DNA of 20,913 bases from SCRD01 sp046705285. Lineage in GTDB: Bacteria; Acidobacteriota; Terriglobia; UBA7540. The notes beneath the pieces were generated by a model. The model saw only the letters and a list, made by a program, of their open reading frames with translations. It searched no databases and was not told the origin of the DNA. The position numbers were made by a program, and so were the translations under genes. This document shows, piece by piece, positions 15,560 through 20,913 of the stretch (the stretch's first letter is position 1; each line of letters begins with the position of its first letter). The stretch covers positions 1 through 20,913 of the forward strand of contig JBJKQK010000118.1 in the NCBI GenBank assembly GCA_046705285.1. The letters run 5' to 3'.

Positions 15560-15958
15560 ATGAAAACATCCAACAGAGCCACGACAGCACGAACCATTCT
15601 TGCCAGTGTGATTTTGTGCGGAGGACTTTTGGCGCTTCCTGGTCTTGCAGAGGCACAGTCGGTCCAACGCCGGCAGAGCCCTGCCGACAGTTTTTTCATT
15701 ATTTCTTCGGTGGACGCAAAAAAGCAGCAGATCGTGCTGAAGTTGCCCACGGAGGTGACCGAGATTGTCGGGGTGACGGCTGCCACGACTTATCGCGATG
15801 AGAAGGGAAAGCCGCTGAAGTTTGAGGACTTGCGCGCCGGAGATACCGTCTATGCCACACTCACTCGGGATGCTGGCGGGACACTTACCGTGACGAGCCT
15901 CCGCCGCGGCCCCATGACCCTTGAGGAGCTTCATTTGCGGTACTTTGCAGAGGAGTAA
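15560..15958 (+). CDS. Small secreted protein of unknown function
   Basis: A 132-residue protein with a clear signal peptide (hydrophobic core ILASVILCGGLLALPGL, cleavage expected after AEA near residue 32). The mature part of about 100 residues is predicted beta-rich: FFIISSVDAKKQQIVLKL and FEDLRAGDTVYATLT suggest an OB-fold or small barrel of the kind found in periplasmic or metal-efflux accessory proteins; this is a guess. There are no cysteines in the mature part. AGGGTGG lies close upstream of the ATG. It follows the permease by 48 bases with a hairpin between, so it is probably the last gene of the sigma-efflux operon, possibly at a lower level. I do not recognise the family. Confidence 0.75.
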   Translation: MKTSNRATTARTILASVILCGGLLALPGLAEAQSVQRRQSPADSFFIISSVDAKKQQIVLKLPTEVTEIVGVTAATTYRDEKGKPLKFEDLRAGDTVYATLTRDAGGTLTVTSLRRGPMTLEELHLRYFAEE

Positions 15959-16215
15959 TCCCTGGTTCACTGACTGCTCCTTGCATGGCAAGGCAGCAGT
16001 TGCGCCATATTCGTGGCTGAGAAAGCCATCTTGCACTGCAGCCCCAAAGGGAAAAAACCAGCTTCCATCTCATGGATCATTTCGGAGATACTGTCCTGGT
16101 GAGCAGCGGATGGACAGGGAGGTCTTCAGTCCCAGTCCGCCGGGGCGGCACCGGCACAGCGGGAATGCCGACTGGCTGAAGTGCTTAATCCGACCAGGAC
16201 ATCGAGGATTCTGAA

Positions 16216-16458
16216 ATGTATCTGATTTGGCTATTAATCGTTGGACTTCTGGCTGGATGGATCGCCAGCCACGTCATGCGTGGAAAGGGCTTTGGGCTGC
16301 TCGGTGACATGGCCGTCGGGGTTATCGGGGCCTGGATCGGGGGCGCCGTCCTGCATGTTTTCGGACTCTATTCAGTGGGATTTATCGGTTCCCTGGTCAC
16401 AGCGTTCATCGGTGCCGTGATCCTTCTCGTCCTGATCCGTGTCATCAAGAACGCGTGA
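16216..16458 (+). CDS. GlsB/YeaQ/YmgE-family membrane protein
   Basis: An 80-residue protein with three hydrophobic segments (about 3-20, 29-48 and 53-76) and the family-typical opening WLLIVGLLAGWIASHVMRG followed by GLLGDMAVGVIGAWIGG. The family (also called transglycosylase-associated) contains small inner-membrane proteins often induced by stress; their molecular activity is unknown. GAGGA lies eight bases before the ATG. It follows the efflux operon after 257 bases and converges with maeB, so it is probably transcribed from its own promoter. Confidence 0.9.
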   Translation: MYLIWLLIVGLLAGWIASHVMRGKGFGLLGDMAVGVIGAWIGGAVLHVFGLYSVGFIGSLVTAFIGAVILLVLIRVIKNA

Positions 16459-16482
16459 TACTTCCTTCCTTCATCTGCACAA

Positions 16483-16502
16483 CTCCCCGATCACGACGGG
16501 AG
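16483..16502. terminator. Weak hairpin between convergent genes
   Basis: CTCCC (16483-16487) and GGGAG (16498-16502) can pair around a 10-base loop in the 69-base gap between the GlsB-like gene and maeB. No T-run; the stem is short, so this is a tentative call. Confidence 0.25.
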
Positions 16503-16527
16503 CCAACCCTTCCTTGGTCGCTTGCGC

Positions 16528-18798
16528 TCAGGCGGTTTTGGCCGATTGTGCAATCGCTCGGCCGTGCGCCACGGCGATGGCGGCCATATTCACGATTTCG
16601 TCGACTGTAGCGCCGCGCTGCAGCACGTGAACAGGCTTCGACATGCCGACCAGGATGGGCCCCAGTGCTTCAGCGCCGCCAATACGCAGCATCAGCTTGT
16701 AAGCGATATTGGCTGAGTCGAGGTCCGGGAAAATCAGCACGTTCGCTCCACCCTTTAAAGTTGAGAAGGGATAGTCTTCCTCAAGGATTTCCGGGACGAC
16801 GGCCGTATCAGCCATCATTTCTCCATCGACCATCATCTCTGGCCGGGCTTGTTTCACCAGCTCGGTGGCCCTCCGCATCTTTCCCGACAGCGGATGGTGG
16901 GTGCTGCCGAAGTTTGAAAATGAAAGCATCGCCACACGCGGCTCAAAATTGAAATCGCGCGCCACTTCAGCAGCAAGCAGGGCGATTTCCGCCAGGTCCT
17001 CGGCGGTGGGCTCGATGTTTACGGTCGTGTCGGAAAAGAAGTAGACCTGCTGTTTGGTGACGATCACGTAGACGCCGGAGACGCGGCGCACATTTTCCCG
17101 GAGCCTGATGATCTGAAGCGCCGGACGGATCGTCTCCGGATAGTGCTGGGCCACGCCGGCCAGGAAGCCTTCGGCATCATCCATGTGGACCATCATCGCC
17201 CCATAATAGTTCGGATTGATCATCTGGTCACGCGCCTCGCTCAGCGTTACTCCGTGGCGCTGCCGAAGCCGGAAGAATTCCTCGACATAAGCATCGAGAC
17301 GCTGCGACTGTTCCGGCTCGATGATTTCGGGTTCAAAGTGGCGGATTCCGAGGTCGCTCAGCCGGCTCCGAATCACGCTCGACCGCCCGATCAGAATCGG
17401 CCGTCCGATTTTCTCCTCGTTGATCTGGTAGGCTGCGCGAATGATCTTTTCGCGTTCGCCTTCTGAAAAGACAATCCGCTTAGGCGCCGCCTTGGCCCGC
17501 TGCCTGACACCTTGCATCACTTCATATGTCCGCCCCAGTCGGCGCGAGAGGGCGTCGCGGTATTCTTCAAGTTTTACTTGAATTCTCGCCACCCCCGTCT
17601 GCATGGCGGCTTCCGCCACGGCGGCCGATTCCCAGATCAGCACGCGTGGGTCAAACGGCTTGGGAATGATGTATTCCGGCCCGAAGCTCAGCCGGCGCAG
17701 CCCATAGGCGCGCAGCACAGAGTCTGGCACATCTTCCCGGGCAAGACCGGCCAGGGCACGGGTTGCGGCGATCTCCATTTCGTGATTGATGGTGCGCGCC
17801 CGGACATCCAGGGCGCCGCGAAAGATAAAAGGGAAGCCCAGCACGTTGTTCACCTGGTTGGGAAAGTCGGATCGTCCTGTCGCCAAAATTGCATCTGTCC
17901 GGGCAGCCTTGGCGTCCTCGTAGCTTATTTCCGGCACCGGGTTGGCCAGGGCGAAAATGATCGGACGGTCGGCCATGGAGCGGACCATGTCCTGGGTCAC
18001 ACAGCCAGGAACGGAAAGTCCGGCGAAAACGTCGGCGCCCTTCAAGGCTTCGGCAAGAGTCCGTGCGCTTGTTGTCGAGGCAAGGCGTGATTTGTATTGA
18101 TTCATGCCCTCGGAGCGTCCTTGGTAGACCACGCCCTTGGTGTCGCAGAGGATGACGTTCTCACGCTTGACGCCGAGGCGGATGTAATGCTCGGCGCAGG
18201 CGATTCCGGAGGCGCCTGCACCGTTGAAGACCACGCGTACCTGGGCGATGTCCTTTCCGGCTATCTCCAAAGCGTTCAGCAGGGCGGCTCCGGAAATGAT
18301 GGCCGTCCCATGCTGGTCATCATGCATGACAGGAATGGACATCGTGCGCCGCAGTTCTTCTTCAATGGCAAAACATTCCGGGGCCTTGATATCTTCAAGA
18401 TTAATGCCGCCGAAGGTGGGTTCGAGCAGCTGGCAGAACTTGATGATCTCGTCCGGATCCTTGGAATTCACTTCCAGGTCGAACACATCGATATCCGCAA
18501 AGCGCTTGAATAGCACTCCCTTGCCTTCCATTACGGGCTTTCCGGCTGCGGGGCCAATGTTGCCCAGACCCAACACGGCCGTGCCGTTTGAAACCACGGC
18601 GACGAGATTGCCACGAGCCGTGTACTCAAAGCTGAGATCGGAAGATTTCGCTATTTCCAGGCAGGGTTCTGCCACGCCAGGGGTGTACGCCAGGCTGAGA
18701 TCCCACTGGGTGCGGCACGGCTTCGTCGCCACAACTTCAATCTTGCCTTTGCGTCCCCTGCGATGATAATCGAGAGCGTCCTGCTGATGAATTCCCAT
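16528..18798 (-). CDS. maeB: NADP-dependent malic enzyme with phosphotransacetylase-like domain
   Basis: Oxidatively decarboxylates malate to pyruvate, making NADPH. The product is 756 residues, the usual length of the MaeB fusion. The N-terminal malic domain holds Tyr38 in SLAYTPGVAEPC, and FADIDVFDLEV and MHDDQHGTA carry metal/substrate residues. The NAD(P) fold has FNGAGASGIA. From about residue 430 a phosphotransacetylase (PTA_PTB) domain follows (RIVFSEGEREKIIRAAY to VHVLQRGATVDEIVNMAA). In E. coli MaeB this domain is non-catalytic for acetyl transfer and mediates acetyl-CoA feedback; the same is inferred here. GGGAGGTG lies close upstream of the ATG. The nearest gene on the strand is the barrel protein, 326 bases upstream. 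Confidence 0.97.
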   Translation of the reverse strand: MGIHQQDALDYHRRGRKGKIEVVATKPCRTQWDLSLAYTPGVAEPCLEIAKSSDLSFEYTARGNLVAVVSNGTAVLGLGNIGPAAGKPVMEGKGVLFKRFADIDVFDLEVNSKDPDEIIKFCQLLEPTFGGINLEDIKAPECFAIEEELRRTMSIPVMHDDQHGTAIISGAALLNALEIAGKDIAQVRVVFNGAGASGIACAEHYIRLGVKRENVILCDTKGVVYQGRSEGMNQYKSRLASTTSARTLAEALKGADVFAGLSVPGCVTQDMVRSMADRPIIFALANPVPEISYEDAKAARTDAILATGRSDFPNQVNNVLGFPFIFRGALDVRARTINHEMEIAATRALAGLAREDVPDSVLRAYGLRRLSFGPEYIIPKPFDPRVLIWESAAVAEAAMQTGVARIQVKLEEYRDALSRRLGRTYEVMQGVRQRAKAAPKRIVFSEGEREKIIRAAYQINEEKIGRPILIGRSSVIRSRLSDLGIRHFEPEIIEPEQSQRLDAYVEEFFRLRQRHGVTLSEARDQMINPNYYGAMMVHMDDAEGFLAGVAQHYPETIRPALQIIRLRENVRRVSGVYVIVTKQQVYFFSDTTVNIEPTAEDLAEIALLAAEVARDFNFEPRVAMLSFSNFGSTHHPLSGKMRRATELVKQARPEMMVDGEMMADTAVVPEILEEDYPFSTLKGGANVLIFPDLDSANIAYKLMLRIGGAEALGPILVGMSKPVHVLQRGATVDEIVNMAAIAVAHGRAIAQSAKTA

Positions 18799-19124
18799 CT
18801 GACACCTCCCGGGGTGGATTGGGCAGGATTCCTACAGAATTGCTGAGCCCAAACCGTGGAAACGCCTGACCGGCAGGCGGCGTTGCCATCACAACGGCAG
18901 ATGAGGAACACACTGCGCCTTTCGCTGCCTGCGGGTCTGTGCTCGGAATCACGGCGTTGCGTGATCGCCTGCATCTCAAAGTATACATCCTGCGCGGGTC
19001 GCGGTTCCCGGCCGGTGGCGCAAATGCACTCTTTCAGGAGTTTCGTTCAGGGCCGGAACTTGCTTTCAAGCGGCCGTCGAACTGCAGAATGTGGAGCTGC
19101 GAATTTCACTCTGCAAATGTCCGG
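18799..19124 (-). other. Intergenic region upstream of maeB
   Basis: No gene is seen in these 326 bases; overlapping plus-strand frames have no recognisable content. On the minus strand there is a TATACT hexamer (18985-18980), possibly a -10 for maeB, but the -35 position reads GGAACC, so the promoter is uncertain. Downstream of it are two short hairpins: ATCACG/CGTGAT with a 6-base loop near 18945-18965, and CGCCTG/CAGGCG with a 5-base loop (18863-18879). They lie in the putative maeB leader of about 175 bases. Confidence 0.4.
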
Positions 19125-19679
19125 TTACCATTGGCCGAAGCGGAAGACAAGGCCCGCGGAGATCTGCACATCGTTTTGGGTGTTATTCGTGAATTGGGCG
19201 CGGAGATAGTCCAACTGAATCAGGCGCACCCAGACGTGCCGCGTGGCTTTGACATTGACCCCTCCGCCAAAGTCTAAGCCGACAGCGCCTTCGCTGACCG
19301 GGCCGGAAGGAAGTTCTGCTGTGCCGTTGACCGTTCCGAAGAGGGCATGTACGAACGGATGGATTCTTGGTAAGGCAAGTGTGAAGCGGGGTCCGTAAAG
19401 TTCCGTGAACTGGGGAACGTAGTATCGCCCGTTCTTTGCGGGGACTCTGGGCGAGATTCCATAGTGGTTGCTGTAGTCGGCCTCTATGCCGAGTGGACCC
19501 AGAAGGTGGAGGTAGGCGCCACCGGCCCATCCGTTTGAACTCGATCCGATGTTGGACGGAGCATTGTTCAATTGGAGGTGGGAATATCCTCCAAAAAGTT
19601 CAATCTGACTGTAGGCTTTCGGTACTGAGACAGCCGTCAGGAAAAGAAGAAACAGGGAAAGGGTAAGCAGTCTTCGCAT
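19125..19679 (-). CDS. Small outer-membrane beta-barrel protein
   Basis: A 184-residue protein with a signal peptide (MRRLLTLSLFLLFLTAVSV, cleavage expected after AYS near residue 24). The mature part begins QIELFGGYSHLQL and alternates amphipathic strands (WAGGAYLHLLGPLGIEADYS, AVGLDFGGGVNV, VWVRLIQLDYLRAQF). It ends in LVFRFGQW, close to the aromatic C-terminal signature of outer-membrane barrels. About eight strands are likely, as in OmpA/OmpX-type barrels. AAGGAG lies 11 bases before the ATG. Porin, adhesin or structural roles are all possible; the sequence gives no clear pointer. Confidence 0.85.
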   Translation of the reverse strand: MRRLLTLSLFLLFLTAVSVPKAYSQIELFGGYSHLQLNNAPSNIGSSSNGWAGGAYLHLLGPLGIEADYSNHYGISPRVPAKNGRYYVPQFTELYGPRFTLALPRIHPFVHALFGTVNGTAELPSGPVSEGAVGLDFGGGVNVKATRHVWVRLIQLDYLRAQFTNNTQNDVQISAGLVFRFGQW

Positions 19680-19960
19680 AGGGGGTTTTTCTCCTTACGA
19701 TTCAGCATTTGAACTTCAGCCGTTACGAAACCAGCCATGGAGTCCCCCATACCCCGACCTTTTGATGTTACCGAATTGTGATCGGTTGCAGCAATGTTTA
19801 TTAAGTCCAGACCGAATCGCTCCGCGAACCCGGTGGGGTTGCCGCCGGCTTCCGCACGGCCATCTTGCGGGATGCAAAAGGCCTACGGCGTGAAACCGGT
19901 CCTGTGGCTGCCGCCGCTAAAGACAACCTGCGCATAAAACCGCTGGACCACGCGACTGGC

Positions 19961-20913
19961 CTACACTTTTTCGAGGGCCAGTTCCAGATCGCGGATGAGG
20001 TCGTGCCAGTCTTCCAGCCCGATCGAGAGCCGGATGCCTTCCGGGTGCATTCCGAAGGCGCGCTTCTGGTCGTCCGGCAGTGCCGAATGGGTCATGGAGA
20101 ACGGATGCTCGACGAGGGTCTTGATCTGTCCCAGGCTCACCGCGAGGGTGATGGAATAGGCGTGCTCCGCAAGGTAATCCACCAGTTTTTCCGCGCGAGT
20201 CTGTTTGCCCTCCGCACTTTTGAGCACAAAGTAGAGCATGCTGCCCGGCGCGAACTTGCCGTCGGGATTGATCATCTGCCGTCTCGCCAGGTCCTTCTGC
20301 GGGAAGCCCTCAACGCCGGGGTAGCTGACGCCGGCCACCTTGGGGTGCTGCGAAAGGAACTCCGCCACTCGTTGCGCCGTCTTCTGCATGTTGACCATGC
20401 GCGTGGCGAGCGTGGGCAGGCCGTAGACGAGGACGTCCCAGGCGGCGCCCGGCGAGAGCACGCCGCCAAAATCCTTCCGGAACAGCATGATGAGGTTGTA
20501 CCAGTCTTTGGAGGCGATCACAGCGCCCCCCGTGTCTGTTCCGAAGCCGCCCAGGGCCTTGGTGAGGCTTTCCACCACGATGTCTGCGCCCAGCATCAAG
20601 GGGCGCTGGCAGTAAGGCGTGGCAAAAGTGTTGTCCACGATCACCAGCAGGCGATCTCTCTCCTCGCGGCCTGCGTTTGCGCGGTCGGCCACGCGCCGGA
20701 TGGCCGCGATGTCGATCAATTCCAAAGTGGGATTGATCGGCGTTTCAAAGTAGAGCACGCGAGTGGCGGGCGTGATGGCCTCAGCCAGCGACTCCGGCTT
20801 GAGAAAATTCGCGAAGCAAGGCTGAACGCCGAAGCGAGGCAGCCAGTTGGTGATCAGGCTGTAAGTGCAGCCGTAGAGAATTTCGTGGGACAGGATCTCC
20901 TGCCCCTGCCGCA
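19961..20913 (-). CDS. Cys/Met metabolism PLP-dependent enzyme, C-terminal part (5' end outside window)
   Basis: The frame stays open to the right edge, so the N-terminal 80-110 residues are missing; GTG at 20758 is internal. Visible motifs of the cystathionine gamma-synthase/lyase family: EILYGCTY (the usual 'LYGGTY'), LPRFGV, ETPINPTLELIDI, IVDNTFATPY (cofactor-binding Asp) and SLTKALGGFG with the Schiff-base Lys (codon 20560-20558), then GIRLSIGLEDWHDLI at the C-terminus. Members include cystathionine gamma-synthase, cystathionine gamma-lyase, methionine gamma-lyase and O-acetylhomoserine sulfhydrylase; the sequence visible does not settle which. A short insertion (AGREERDRL) precedes the DNTF motif. 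It is followed by 281 bases without a gene before the barrel gene. Confidence 0.93.
   Translation of the reverse strand, partial: RQGQEILSHEILYGCTYSLITNWLPRFGVQPCFANFLKPESLAEAITPATRVLYFETPINPTLELIDIAAIRRVADRANAGREERDRLLVIVDNTFATPYCQRPLMLGADIVVESLTKALGGFGTDTGGAVIASKDWYNLIMLFRKDFGGVLSPGAAWDVLVYGLPTLATRMVNMQKTAQRVAEFLSQHPKVAGVSYPGVEGFPQKDLARRQMINPDGKFAPGSMLYFVLKSAEGKQTRAEKLVDYLAEHAYSITLAVSLGQIKTLVEHPFSMTHSALPDDQKRAFGMHPEGIRLSIGLEDWHDLIRDLELALEKV

Noticed and set aside
15161..16036. Minus-strand open frame of 291 codons opposite the permease and secreted-protein genes
   Set aside because: It crosses two supported plus-strand genes and shows no domain.
15921..16214. Possible 97-codon gene before the GlsB-like gene
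   Set aside because: It overlaps the secreted-protein gene end, has low-complexity basic content and no start signal or similarity.
18939..19277. Plus-strand open frame of 112 codons between maeB and the barrel gene
   Set aside because: It overlaps the barrel gene on the opposite strand, has no recognisable motif and no good ribosome-binding site.

Overview
The window looks like chromosomal DNA of a Gram-negative, moderately GC-rich bacterium. An Acidobacteriota member is my best guess, inferred from the mix of genes: a GH57 glycosidase, a YVTN-type propeller lipoprotein, a MacAB-type efflux operon behind an ECF sigma factor, a PTA-fused malic enzyme and a small outer-membrane barrel. No rRNA, tRNA, CRISPR array, insertion sequence or phage gene was seen. 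Both edges cut through genes: a GH57 enzyme on the left and a Cys/Met-metabolism PLP enzyme on the right.

Layout. (1) 1-2356: the 3' part of a GH57 glycoside hydrolase (+) converges with a propeller lipoprotein (-). (2) 2357-3170: a long divergent intergenic region with an unusual cluster of GGCGCGCC palindromes, ending in a good sigma70-type promoter. (3) 3171-6926: a compact operon of endonuclease IV (nfo), an unknown small protein and leucyl-tRNA synthetase (leuS). (4) 7138-8184: a protein with four tandem TFIIB-type zinc ribbons behind an extended -10 promoter. (5) 8410-9948: guaA, converging on a small XRE regulator (10391-10017, -) whose promoter suggests a leaderless mRNA. (6) 10481-15958: a probable single transcription unit of ECF sigma factor, zinc-binding anti-sigma factor, Spy/CnrX/ZraP-like membrane-anchored periplasmic protein, MacA-like adaptor, ABC ATPase, MacB/FtsX-like permease and a small secreted protein. 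(7) 16216-16458: a GlsB/YeaQ-type membrane protein. (8) 16528-20913, all on the minus strand: malic enzyme (maeB), an outer-membrane barrel protein and the PLP enzyme.

The most interesting block is region 6. Its order (sigma, anti-sigma, His-rich periplasmic sensor, exporter) resembles CnrYXH-type metal signalling, but the output is an ABC-type MacAB exporter rather than an RND pump. The sigma gene has an upstream element of the ECF type (TGTAAC, 17 bases, CGTC), which suggests autoregulation. A hairpin overlaps the adaptor's Shine-Dalgarno sequence, and a second GC-rich hairpin lies before the last gene. The inferred job is an envelope-stress or metal/antibiotic response that controls its own efflux pump. 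This rests on gene order and motifs only.
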